Notes under the pieces: model-generated
Told to the model about the DNA's origin: nothing
What the model saw: only the letters and a program-made list of their open reading frames with translations
Databases searched by the model: none
From: Akkermansiaceae bacterium
GTDB lineage: Bacteria > Verrucomicrobiota > Verrucomicrobiia > Verrucomicrobiales > Akkermansiaceae
NCBI GenBank assembly: GCA_903919975.1
Contig: CAIXKE010000021.1
Location: 1-44,021 of the forward strand
DNA: 44,021 nt
Reading direction: 5' to 3'
Made by a program: the position numbers and the translations under genes
Part shown: piece by piece, positions 32,665 through 40,825 of the stretch
Position numbering within the stretch: the stretch's first letter is position 1
How the letters are laid out: every line of letters starts with the position of its first letter

Positions 32665-33831
32665 ATGGACAGCATCTCATCCCGTATTGCCAAGGTTTCC
32701 CCATCTCTCACATTGGCCGTCACCGCACAGGCCAAAGCCATGATCGCCAAGGGCGAAGAGGTTTACGCCCTCGCCGGCGGAGAACCCGAAGTGGACACCC
32801 CGACTTTCATCAAGGAGGCGGCCATCGAAGCCCTTCTTGCCGGAAAAACCAAATACACCCCCTCCGGCGGTATCCCTGAACTGCGCGAAGCGCTTTCCGC
32901 CAAGTTCCTCAAGGATAACAATCTCACCTACGCCGCCAACCAAATCTGCGTGACCGGCGGAGCCAAAATGGCTTGTTTCAACGCCATTCTCGCCGTGATC
33001 GAAGAAGGCGACGAGGTCATCATCCCAACGCCATTCTGGGTCTCTTACCCGGAAATGGTCCGTCTCGCCGGTGGTGTCCCTGTGATGGTGGACACCAAGG
33101 AATCCACCGGTTGGAAAATGACTCCCGAGCAATTCGAGGAAGCCATGACCCCGGCCACCAAGATGGTCATCATCAACTCACCCGGCAATCCGACCGGTGC
33201 CGTCTACACCGCCGATGAACTCCGCGCCCTCGGCGAAATCGCCCTCGAAGAAGACATCGTCATCCTTTCCGACGAAATCTACGAAAAACTCGTCTACGGC
33301 GAGGCCAAGCACGTTTCCATCGCCTCCCTCAGCGAGGATCTCTACAACCTCACCATCACCGTGAACGGCTTCTCCAAGGCTTACTCGATGACCGGTTGGC
33401 GTCTCGGCTACACCGCCGCTCCCAAAGCGCTAGCGGATGCGATCGACAAGATCCAGAACCACACGATTTCCAACGCCAACACCTTCTCACAATACGGTGC
33501 GCTTGCCGCACTTCAGGGCGATCAATCGTTCATCGAAGACTTGCGCGGCGAATACGACGTCAAGCGCCAGTTCATGTTCGCCCGCCTCAAAGCGATCCCT
33601 AACATCCGGGTGGTCGAACCACAAGGCGCGTTCTATTTCTTCGTTTATACCGGCAACATGGGCCTGAAATCGCTGAATCTCTGCGACAAGCTCCTGTCCC
33701 GCTACAAAGTCGCGGCCGTGCCGGGCGTGGCCTTCGGCTATGACGAAGGCATCCGCCTCAGCTATTGCACGACCTTGGACGTGCTCAACGAGGGACTCAC
33801 CCGCTTCGAGCAATTCTGCCGCGAACATTGA
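32665..33831 (+). CDS. Aspartate-type aminotransferase (PLP, class I)
   Basis: This 388-residue cytosolic enzyme transfers an amino group using pyridoxal phosphate. Visible motifs are NSPGNPTGAVYT, SDEIYEKLVYG and the Schiff-base lysine in NGFSKAYSMTGWRLGY, and the C-terminal Arg region is intact (GIRLSYCT). Length and sequence fit the AspB-like Ib subgroup. It may make aspartate and perhaps also prephenate-derived amino acids. The gene stands alone, with a strong terminator 18 bp after its stop. Confidence 0.94.
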   Translation: MDSISSRIAKVSPSLTLAVTAQAKAMIAKGEEVYALAGGEPEVDTPTFIKEAAIEALLAGKTKYTPSGGIPELREALSAKFLKDNNLTYAANQICVTGGAKMACFNAILAVIEEGDEVIIPTPFWVSYPEMVRLAGGVPVMVDTKESTGWKMTPEQFEEAMTPATKMVIINSPGNPTGAVYTADELRALGEIALEEDIVILSDEIYEKLVYGEAKHVSIASLSEDLYNLTITVNGFSKAYSMTGWRLGYTAAPKALADAIDKIQNHTISNANTFSQYGALAALQGDQSFIEDLRGEYDVKRQFMFARLKAIPNIRVVEPQGAFYFFVYTGNMGLKSLNLCDKLLSRYKVAAVPGVAFGYDEGIRLSYCTTLDVLNEGLTRFEQFCREH

Positions 33832-33848
33832 TTTCCCGAAATCTCCCG

Positions 33849-33882
33849 AAAACCGCCGCCAGGTTCGCCTTGCGGCGGTTTT
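33849..33882 (+). terminator. Intrinsic terminator after the aminotransferase gene
   Basis: AAAACCGCCGC and GCGGCGGTTTT form a perfect 11-bp stem around a 12-base loop, ending in a T-run. Since both stem ends are A/T-rich, it may stop transcription from both sides. Confidence 0.9.
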
Positions 33883-33960
33883 CTTGTATATCATCATGCC
33901 AGTTTGAACGGCTTGAACGAATGACGATGCAAATTTAAAATCACTGCAGGTCCCGAACAT

Positions 33961-33994
33961 GACAATAGACGTTTCGTAAGAAACGTCTATTGTC
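33961..33994. repeat. Perfect 15-bp stem-loop (loop GTAA)
   Basis: GACAATAGACGTTTC and GAAACGTCTATTGTC pair perfectly around GTAA. No T-run follows, so it is not a classic terminator. It lies between the aminotransferase terminator and the convergent end of the lipoprotein gene. It may be an interspersed palindrome or a processing hairpin. Confidence 0.7.
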
Positions 33995-34041
33995 GGAATT
34001 CAATTGAAGCGGTGTCATTCCACCGCTTTCTGTGAGCGATC

Positions 34042-34740
34042 TCAGCCTTCCTTGCCGTAAACTTCCACTTCGATGTAGTGGTTCATCTCGTTGGAGGTGT
34101 TGCCATTGCTGTAAAGGCGGACGTAGCGGCCCTTGCTGCTCTTGCCATCGGCGAGCATCCCGAAGCGGGACTCGACGTAGGGATTGTCGGAGCCTTTGCC
34201 CATTTTTGCGGATTCGTCGTAATCATTGTTATAGATCGTGGTGACGCCGGTTTTGAACTCGGCATCATCGGAGACCTGGATGATCACATCATGGTAAGCG
34301 CGTTTCTGCGAATGGAAGTGCCAGAGCCAAATGGCCGAGACAGTCGAAGACTTTTCGAGATCGATCTGCACCCACTGGAGGCCATCGAGGAGTTCGACGA
34401 AGTAACCTTCGCCGGCATCCTTTTCGCCATCAGTGATGAGAGAGAGTTCACCGATGATCGGCGCGTCATCGCTGCTGGTGACGGGCTTGCCTTTCGAGAG
34501 AAGGACGGTGCCCTCCTGGACAAGAAACTCGGGGGCCGTGGTGGGAGCCTGCACGAGGTTGGGCACGTCGATCGGCTTGGGAGTGCCTTCGATCAGTTCC
34601 GGTGGCAGCACGGTGGTGAGCGGGACACCACCGACGGTGCCACCTGAGCTACCACCTGAAGTGGATCCCGATTTACTGCAACTGGTGATGGCCAGCGTGG
34701 AGAGGGCGAGTAGGGCGGGGACGATTAGTTTGTGTTTCAT
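34042..34740 (-). CDS. Lipoprotein with discoidin-like (F5/8 C) domain
   Basis: This 232-residue lipoprotein has a signal peptide with a lipobox (LAITSC), then a Gly/Ser-rich linker. A C-terminal domain (about 75-230) looks like an F5/8 type C or discoidin jelly roll (GLQWVQIDLEKSSTVSAIWLWHFH, KGRYVRLYSNG). These domains bind sugars. It overlaps the upstream Gfo/Idh/MocA gene by 4 bp and closes a minus-strand run, so it may bind the glycan that the neighbouring oxidoreductases act on (inference). Confidence 0.85.
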   Translation of the reverse strand: MKHKLIVPALLALSTLAITSCSKSGSTSGGSSGGTVGGVPLTTVLPPELIEGTPKPIDVPNLVQAPTTAPEFLVQEGTVLLSKGKPVTSSDDAPIIGELSLITDGEKDAGEGYFVELLDGLQWVQIDLEKSSTVSAIWLWHFHSQKRAYHDVIIQVSDDAEFKTGVTTIYNNDYDESAKMGKGSDNPYVESRFGMLADGKSSKGRYVRLYSNGNTSNEMNHYIEVEVYGKEG

Positions 34741-36107
34741 ACGGAGAGATGTTCTGGGGTGAATATGATCGGTTGTTTGCTGAGAGCGGAAGGATTGACC
34801 CAGTAGATGGGCGCTTCGCTTTCGAAGGCGTGGCGGGCGTCGCAGTTGAGCTTGGCTTTACCGCGCACGGCGGCGAAGAAGTTTTCGAGGTGCGGCTGGT
34901 GGGCCGGTTTGTTGAATCCGCCGGGCAAATCGAAGCCTTCCGGAGGCTTGGATTCATATGCCTGGACGGCGTCGGCGGATGGCGGGGGCTTGGGTGGGGC
35001 GGGCTTGTTGATCAAGTATCCCTTTTGAACGAGATGATTCCACTTCGGCGCACCATCTTCGCGATAAATTGCGGAAGAGGAGGCGATTTCCGAAATCTTG
35101 ATGGTGGCTTCGGTGCCCATGAAGCTCTCCCAGAATCCGCCGCCGGCACTGGTGGTGGTGAGCACTTGATAGAAAGCGCGCACGTTACCCTGCGGCGTGT
35201 CATACTCGAAAATGCACATCACATTGTCGAAATGCTCACGCTCCTTGAAGTAGTCATTTCCACCGGAGGCATAAACCGACTTGGGGGCCACGCCGAGGAA
35301 CCAGCTGAAGATATCAATCTGATGCGCTCCGAGATCCGAGATCGGGCCGCCGGAAAGATCGCGGTAGGTGCGCCAATTCCGAAACTGATGCATGTCCTTG
35401 AATCCATATTTGTTCAGAACATCCGTGGGGACAATCGTGCTCGCGTGGAGTTTTTCTCCGCCAATGTCTTGGGAGGAACCGAGCGAGCGGTTCCATTGGC
35501 CATTGATGTTGACGATCTGCCCGCAGATTTTCTGGCCGTTGATGAGCTGGTCCAGCACGTAGCGGTAACGCGGATTGCTGCGGCGTTGGTGACCGATCTG
35601 GCAGAGTTTACCGGATTTTTCCATCGCATGCACCATGGCGCGCGCACCATCGATGGTGTTGGACATCATTTTCTCGCAATAGACGTTCAGTCCGGCTTCG
35701 AGACACTTCACGGTGTGCGGCGAGTGCCAGAAATCGGGGGTGGCGACGACCACTGCGTCCAAGCCCTTTTCCGTGGCGAGCATCTCGTCGATGTCCGCAT
35801 AACCCTTGGCGGAAGATCTCTGGTGGACGCGGACTTGGCCCATGCCCCACTTGAGGTTGAATGGAGAGATATCGCAAACCGCTTGGAAGTGGAGGCCAGG
35901 GATATTTTTCAGGCAGTTGAACAGAACCTCGCCCTGTTTACCGAAGCCAACCAAGGCGACGTGGATCGTGTCCGCAGCGCCGGGTTCGGCGGCACGAAGG
36001 ATGTTTGGGGCGCCGAGCACGAGGCCAGCGCCAGCACCGGCGGCAGTCTTCGAGAGAAAGCTGCGGCGGTTGATGGATGATTGTGGCTGGTTCATGGGGT
36101 TTACCAT
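34737..36107 (-). CDS. Tat-exported Gfo/Idh/MocA oxidoreductase (third)
   Basis: This 456-residue protein has a Tat signal (NRRSFLSKTAAG) and a Rossmann fold for NAD(P) (VALVGFGKQGE). The family's EKP lysine motif appears as CEKMM (lysine kept, proline changed), and a C-terminal sugar-binding domain follows with DLGAHQIDIFSWFLG. Export with a bound cofactor is usual for this group in Verrucomicrobia and Planctomycetes. It may oxidise sugars outside the cytosol. It overlaps DoxX by 7 bp and the lipoprotein gene by 4 bp. An inner start at 36095 is also possible. Confidence 0.9.
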   Translation of the reverse strand: MVNPMNQPQSSINRRSFLSKTAAGAGAGLVLGAPNILRAAEPGAADTIHVALVGFGKQGEVLFNCLKNIPGLHFQAVCDISPFNLKWGMGQVRVHQRSSAKGYADIDEMLATEKGLDAVVVATPDFWHSPHTVKCLEAGLNVYCEKMMSNTIDGARAMVHAMEKSGKLCQIGHQRRSNPRYRYVLDQLINGQKICGQIVNINGQWNRSLGSSQDIGGEKLHASTIVPTDVLNKYGFKDMHQFRNWRTYRDLSGGPISDLGAHQIDIFSWFLGVAPKSVYASGGNDYFKEREHFDNVMCIFEYDTPQGNVRAFYQVLTTTSAGGGFWESFMGTEATIKISEIASSSAIYREDGAPKWNHLVQKGYLINKPAPPKPPPSADAVQAYESKPPEGFDLPGGFNKPAHQPHLENFFAAVRGKAKLNCDARHAFESEAPIYWVNPSALSKQPIIFTPEHLSV

Positions 36108-36643
36108 TTCTTGAGGATCGTGAGGCGATTGTGATCAGCGAGCATCAGCGCCAAGGTGATCAGGACCATGTGAGTGCCGAGCCAGGCGACGCCGTCGTTC
36201 TGGTTGATGAGGATCAAGCCCCAAGTCAGACTGACATAGAGCAGGCCTAGCAGGAATAGCGAGGTGCGACTGGCCAGGCCGAGCAGGATGGTGACACCGA
36301 GAATGATGAGCACGGGGCCAAGAATCTTATCGTAGAGCGGCAGACCGAACTTGAGCATCATGGGCTCCGCCTCGAACTTCTTCATGAGTGCGGAGGGCAC
36401 TCCGTGATAGTTTTCGATGGCATAGTTTTTAACCGCGTCGCCGGCAGTTAGTCCATACTCGCCAGCCGGTCCATCAACAACCTTGCTGGATGCCGTGGTC
36501 CCGGAGTATTTTTCAATCCCGGTTTGGATGGCGCGGACGCCGAGCCAGACGCGGAGGAGGAGCGCTCCGTAGGTGAGGGCGAGATTGTTGATGCCACAGC
36601 AGGATTTTTTACCTTGGCAGGATTCTTCAGCTTCGTTGGACAT
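36101..36643 (-). CDS. DoxX-family membrane protein
   Basis: This 180-residue inner-membrane protein has about four spans and family-like features: LLLRVWLGVRAIQTGIEKY near the N-terminus and repeated Leu/Gly-rich helices near the C-terminus. A Cys-rich N-terminal part (SCQGKKSCCG) is unusual. Located between two Tat-exported oxidoreductases and overlapping one of them, it could pass electrons from those enzymes to the quinone pool (inference from the DoxD/DoxX relation). Confidence 0.82.
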   Translation of the reverse strand: MSNEAEESCQGKKSCCGINNLALTYGALLLRVWLGVRAIQTGIEKYSGTTASSKVVDGPAGEYGLTAGDAVKNYAIENYHGVPSALMKKFEAEPMMLKFGLPLYDKILGPVLIILGVTILLGLASRTSLFLLGLLYVSLTWGLILINQNDGVAWLGTHMVLITLALMLADHNRLTILKKW

Positions 36644-36703
36644 ATGTTAGGTCGGTTGGTTTCTGTGAATGCGGGGTGGATTGTGTCAGTGACTGAAGTT
36701 TGG

Positions 36704-37981
36704 TCAAACCGTAATACGCGAGCCAAGGCGCGGATGTTTCGCTTGATCGGGAGAATCGAGAACTTTTTCGGTTTTCGGGTCCCACTTGACGGGTTGTTTC
36801 GTATCAAGCGCGACAATAGCGAGTTGGCCGAAGGAGGCGGCACGGTGGCTGGATTCCGCAGGCGCGACGGTGAGTTCGCGCGAGTGGACGCAGTCGATGA
36901 AGTTCTGATAGTGGCTGGGCGGCTTGGTGTTGAAGTCGTCCGGGAGATTGCGGAGCATCTCGCGATCGGAGGCTTCGAGCTTGCCGCGGTTGACGTGAAT
37001 CCAGCCTTTTTCGCCGGTGAATTTGGTGCCGCCGAAGTCGCTGCGGACTTCGAGCACCCGGCCATCGGCGAAGGTGCCCTGATAGGAGTATTCGACGTAG
37101 GCGTCGAAAAACGGGTGATCGCCTTTTTCACCGGTGCCTTCCATTTTGACCGGGCCTGTAGCATCGAGGCCGAGGGTCCAGAGCGCGATGTCCACGTGGT
37201 GACCGACCCAATCGAGGAGTTGGCCGCCGCCGAAGGAATGATGCCAACGCCAGTTCCACGGGTGGATCATCGGGTGGTAGGGGAAATCTCCGACCGGTGC
37301 GCTGTAGGTTTTCCAATCGAGATTGGCGGGCGGCTTACCAATCATTTCCGGCCATTTTTCCGCAGGCGCATGCTTTTTAATGGACATGCCAGAGGGCGTG
37401 CCGCACTCGAAGCGGGTGATTTTGCCAAGCGTGTTGTTCTCGATGAGCGCCTTGAAGCGGCGGAATTCGCCACCGGAACGCTGCCAGCAACCGGTCTGCC
37501 AGACACGCTTGTTTTTCTTCATAGCCTCCACCAGCAGGCGGCCTTCGGCGAGTCCCCAGGTGAAGGGTTTCTCGCCATAAACATCCATTCCGGCGTTGGC
37601 GCAATCGATACCGATCCTAGCGTGCCAGTGGTCGGGAGTCGCAAGCGAGATCGCGTTGATGCCAGGATGCTGGAGGAGATCGCCGTGGTGGGCGTAGATC
37701 TTGCAATCCTCGTTCTTGTAAAAAGCGTCCACCTTAGCCTTGGCCTTGGCGGCTTGCGCGGAATCGACATCGCAAACGGCGACGACCCGGACACCCTTGA
37801 TGTTGAGGAAATTGCCCATATTGCCGATGCCCTGGCCGCCGCAACCGATGACGCCCATCACGACATCCCCGTTGGGTGAGGCCGATTGGCCGCGCAGCCA
37901 TGGCATGGGAGCGAGGGCGAGAGCGGCAACTCCGGTAGCGAGGAATTTGCGGCGCGGGATGGCAGTGGGGAGCGAATTCAT
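36704..37981 (-). CDS. Tat-exported Gfo/Idh/MocA oxidoreductase (second)
   Basis: This 425-residue protein (from the inner Met, ATG 37981) has a Tat signal (IPRRKFLATGVAAL). The Rossmann motif is VIGCGGQGIGN, the classic lysine motif is YGEKPFTWG, and WVGHHVDIALWTLG carries the likely catalytic His/Asp region. The frame extends to 37999, but six extra residues before the signal seem unlikely. It lies 60 bp upstream of DoxX. The sugar substrate cannot be named. Confidence 0.9.
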   Translation of the reverse strand: MNSLPTAIPRRKFLATGVAALALAPMPWLRGQSASPNGDVVMGVIGCGGQGIGNMGNFLNIKGVRVVAVCDVDSAQAAKAKAKVDAFYKNEDCKIYAHHGDLLQHPGINAISLATPDHWHARIGIDCANAGMDVYGEKPFTWGLAEGRLLVEAMKKNKRVWQTGCWQRSGGEFRRFKALIENNTLGKITRFECGTPSGMSIKKHAPAEKWPEMIGKPPANLDWKTYSAPVGDFPYHPMIHPWNWRWHHSFGGGQLLDWVGHHVDIALWTLGLDATGPVKMEGTGEKGDHPFFDAYVEYSYQGTFADGRVLEVRSDFGGTKFTGEKGWIHVNRGKLEASDREMLRNLPDDFNTKPPSHYQNFIDCVHSRELTVAPAESSHRAASFGQLAIVALDTKQPVKWDPKTEKVLDSPDQAKHPRLGSRITV

Positions 37982-38046
37982 GGGAGTCAGGCGAATCATA
38001 GGAAGTTCTTGTCGAAATTTCTTTCAGCAACGGGAGGAGAAAATGC

Positions 38047-39405
38047 TCAGGTGAGTTTGGGTTCCCAGCCGGCACGATAGACCCGCTTGAGCATGGCTTT
38101 CACTTCCGGCAAGCCGCGGGCTTCCATGTTTTTCATGTCCCAATCGATTTTTTTGCCCAAGCGGACCGCCAGATTTCCGGCGAGCACCATCTCGGTGAGT
38201 GGGCCGGATTGATCGACGAAATTCGAGACCGGCTTCGGCCCCTCTCCGCGGACGGCGCGGCAAAGTTCTTGGGTCGGGCCGCCTTTGACGCGGTCATACA
38301 CCTCGGCGATTTTTTCGGGTTTTTCCCGCACTCCCTTACGGAACAGCATGGGCGCCCCGCCGCAATAGGCGTCATTAATGAAAAAAACGCCCTCGGTGCC
38401 CACAAACACTTGGCCAAAGCCTTTATTGAGTTCGAGATCGGCTGGAATCCCCGGTGGCCGGAGGAATTCCTTGTCGGTGTTGGGATCGTTGACGCCGTCT
38501 TGCCAGATCACCTTGACTGCGGGACGTTTGCCCTTGGCTGGAAATTGATAGACAATCGTGGAGCGCTTGGGTGCGGTGATTTCGTCAAATTCCGAGACCT
38601 TGCTTGTCTCCACGATGAAATCCCCCTTGAGATCGAGCGCCCAGAAGGCGGAGTTGAAGCTGTGGCAACCGATGTCGCCGAGGGCACCGCAGCCATAATC
38701 CCAAAATCCGCGCCAAGCAAAGGGGTGAATTTTCGGGCTGTAAGCACGTTCTGTGGCGCAGGTGCCCTGCCAGACATCCCAATTGATGTGCTCCGGCACG
38801 GGTTCGGGCGGAAACACAAGTCCTTTGCCCTGCGGCCAGATCGGACGATTCGTCCAGTAATAGACTTCGGTGACGTCGCCGATCATGCCGGATTCGATCC
38901 ATTCGCGTAGGACGCGGGTGCCTTGCATCGTCGCGCCTTGGTTGCCCATGACGGTGAGCACGTTTTTCTCCTTGGCGTAGTTGGCCAGCGCACGGGCTTC
39001 CCAGAGTGAGTTGCAGAGCGGTTTTTGGACCATCACCGGCTTGCCGCGCTTGATCGCCTCCACGGCGATGGGGAAATGCATGTGGTCCGGAGTGGACACG
39101 GTGACCACATCGATCTGATCCGCCACGGCGGCGAACATTTCGCGGTAGTCCGAGAAATATTTGGCATCCGGGAACTTCTTCATCATCGCCACGGCGCGGC
39201 TTTTGTCGATATCGCAGAGGAAGGCGATGCGGTTGCCGGGGGCGATCTCGGAGATGTCGCTCGCGCCCTGTCCGCCGCAGCCGATCGCTGCGACGTTGAG
39301 TTGTTTGAGCGCCTTTTCCTGACCGAAGAGAATATTAGGAGCAAAAGCCGCTCCAGTGAGCGCTGCGGTGGATTTGATGAAGTGGCGGCGGGATGTGGAT
39401 TGCAT
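38047..39405 (-). CDS. Tat-exported Gfo/Idh/MocA oxidoreductase (first)
   Basis: This 452-residue protein has a Tat signal (TSRRHFIKSTAALTG), the Rossmann motif AAIGCGGQGASD, and a lysine motif in which Glu is changed to Gln (VQKPLC). GALGDIGCHSFNSAFWALD follows in the sugar domain. Of the three paralogs it is closest to the fur gene (55-bp gap) and may share its transcript. The three proteins have different lysine motifs (VQKP, GEKP, CEKM) and so probably act on different sugars or steps. Confidence 0.9.
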   Translation of the reverse strand: MQSTSRRHFIKSTAALTGAAFAPNILFGQEKALKQLNVAAIGCGGQGASDISEIAPGNRIAFLCDIDKSRAVAMMKKFPDAKYFSDYREMFAAVADQIDVVTVSTPDHMHFPIAVEAIKRGKPVMVQKPLCNSLWEARALANYAKEKNVLTVMGNQGATMQGTRVLREWIESGMIGDVTEVYYWTNRPIWPQGKGLVFPPEPVPEHINWDVWQGTCATERAYSPKIHPFAWRGFWDYGCGALGDIGCHSFNSAFWALDLKGDFIVETSKVSEFDEITAPKRSTIVYQFPAKGKRPAVKVIWQDGVNDPNTDKEFLRPPGIPADLELNKGFGQVFVGTEGVFFINDAYCGGAPMLFRKGVREKPEKIAEVYDRVKGGPTQELCRAVRGEGPKPVSNFVDQSGPLTEMVLAGNLAVRLGKKIDWDMKNMEARGLPEVKAMLKRVYRAGWEPKLT

Positions 39406-39460
39406 GGTGATGGGGATGTAGGAAAACCGATGGCGAATGATACGGGGCGGAGCGGTGGAT

Positions 39461-39958
39461 TTATCGTTTTTTTCGCAAGCGCTTGCCGGTCAGTCGGGAA
39501 GCGATCAAATTAGTACAGCGCCCGTTCAAGCGGAGTTGTTCGCAGGACGCCTCGATCTTGAGCGTCTGCCGGACCGGCCGGAATCCGAGCCGCCGCGTCA
39601 CAGAGTCGTTGAGCAGATCGATTTGCGCATCCTCAAATTCCAGCACCCGTCCGCAATCGATGCAGACGAGGTGGTTGTGCGAAGGTTTATCGAGAAAATT
39701 CGGGTCGTAGGTCGTCTGGTTCTCGCCGAGATCAATCTCGCGCAGCAGATCCGCCTCCACCAACAGCCCCAAAGTGCGGTATACCGTCGCCCGCGAAATG
39801 TCGGAACTGGATTTCCGAACGCGATCAAACAACTCCTCCGCCGTGAAATGATCGTCTTGGGAAAAAACCGACTTGATGATCATGTCGCGCTGGCCGGTTC
39901 GCCGCAAACCCTTGCGCCGGATGAAATCATCAAGCCGTTCCTGCACTCCAGCGTCCAT
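39461..39958 (-). CDS. Fur-family metal- or peroxide-responsive repressor
   Basis: This 165-residue regulator has a winged helix (about residues 10-85, with RRTGQRDMIIKSVF and SRATVYRTLGLLVEADL). A dimerisation domain follows with HNHLVCIDCGRVLEFED (Cys99, Cys102) and a second Cys pair (Cys139, Cys148) that likely completes a structural zinc site. Whether it reads iron, zinc or peroxide cannot be told from sequence. It is the only Fur-type gene seen here and could control the metal-ABC operon or the permease cluster, although no shared box was found. Confidence 0.9.
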   Translation of the reverse strand: MDAGVQERLDDFIRRKGLRRTGQRDMIIKSVFSQDDHFTAEELFDRVRKSSSDISRATVYRTLGLLVEADLLREIDLGENQTTYDPNFLDKPSHNHLVCIDCGRVLEFEDAQIDLLNDSVTRRLGFRPVRQTLKIEASCEQLRLNGRCTNLIASRLTGKRLRKKR

Positions 39959-40115
39959 GGCGGAACGCTAGGGCGTTCCCCGGGCTACGGGAAGAGGAAA
40001 CATCCGAAAAAACCCCGCACCGATCATGATTCCATGCGCCGGAATTCCTGCGGATTGCCGCCCTGGACACCTCAACAGGAGGCGGAAAGGCCTTAGCGGG
40101 CTTTGGCCGGAGGAT

Positions 40116-40520
40116 TTAGGTCGTGCGGATTCCATGGCAAAATGGATCGTCCGGATTGAAAATGCAGGTGCTCTCGCCATTCACCCAGGCCCGGCCAGAG
40201 ACATGAGGGAGGATTTTCCCGCCCGGGGGCGCCTCAATGCGACACTCGAAAACGGTGCCGAGAATGCCCGCTTGGCGCCAAACCTCTCCGGGCCCGTAGG
40301 GCGAGCGATCATAGGCTTTTTCCGGACATAGCACGAAATTCCAGCTATCTGCGAGCGCGGGATCCGCCGCCGGTCCGAAAACCTCGATGTGATCGACCTC
40401 TACGCCCGCAGCACCGGTGACGCAGCGTTTCCTAAGCTCCTGCCGGACAAGCCACGCGAACTCCGTGAGCGCTTCAAGATTGGAACCCCTGCGCCTGCCG
40501 TTTCTCGCCGAAATGGCAGG
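40116..40520 (-). pseudogene. Proline racemase/hydroxyproline epimerase family, C-terminal fragment
   Basis: The minus-strand frame reads VDHIEVFGPA, then SWNFVLCPEKAYDRSPYGPG and GEVWRQAGILGTVFECRI, and ends with the family's FNPDDPFCHGI. These match the C-terminal third of proline racemase-type enzymes. The catalytic Cys of the DRSPCGTG motif is gone (here DRSPYGPG), and about 20 residues that should follow are deleted. The N-terminal two thirds are absent. The upstream edge runs into an AraC fragment on the other strand. It is a decayed relic. The exact left and right limits are uncertain. Confidence 0.8.
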
Positions 40521-40535
40521 GCTTCCTTCTATTAG

Positions 40536-40766
40536 TTTGACCAGCGAATCCGCTCGATCTTCCGCCTCACCGCCGGTCAATACCTCGTCAAATTCCGCAT
40601 CGATGCCGCCTGCAAACGCCTCACAGGAACGGACTAGCCCATCGCGCAGATCGTCCTCGCCTGCGGCTACTCGGACCAATCCGCTTTCTCACGCCAGTTC
40701 AAACAAGCCGTCGGCATCAGCCCGATGGCTTATCGCAAAAAACCGGAACGGCCATCTCCTAACTAA
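40536..40766 (+). pseudogene. AraC-family regulator, C-terminal HTH fragment with a stop
   Basis: The plus-strand frame from 40536 encodes the double HTH end of an AraC-type regulator. It reads SIFRLTAGQYLVKFRIDAAC, then KRLTGTD, a TAG stop at 40635-40637, and goes on in frame as PIAQIVLACGYSDQSAFSR and GISPMAYRKK. The first part of the protein is missing, and the in-frame stop falls inside the HTH region. It is another relic, next to the racemase fragment. Confidence 0.85.
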
Positions 40767-40825
40767 CATAAGAACGCATTCCATCTTCAAGGAGCCCGTT
40801 TCTCCTTAGAGCAATCAAACCCAAA

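Noticed and set aside
34749..36080. Long plus-strand frame of 443 codons
   Set aside because: It is antisense to the third Gfo/Idh/MocA gene, which has clear motifs and a Tat signal on the other strand.
36524..37879. Long plus-strand frame of 451 codons
   Set aside because: It is antisense to DoxX and the second Gfo/Idh/MocA gene and has no domain of its own.
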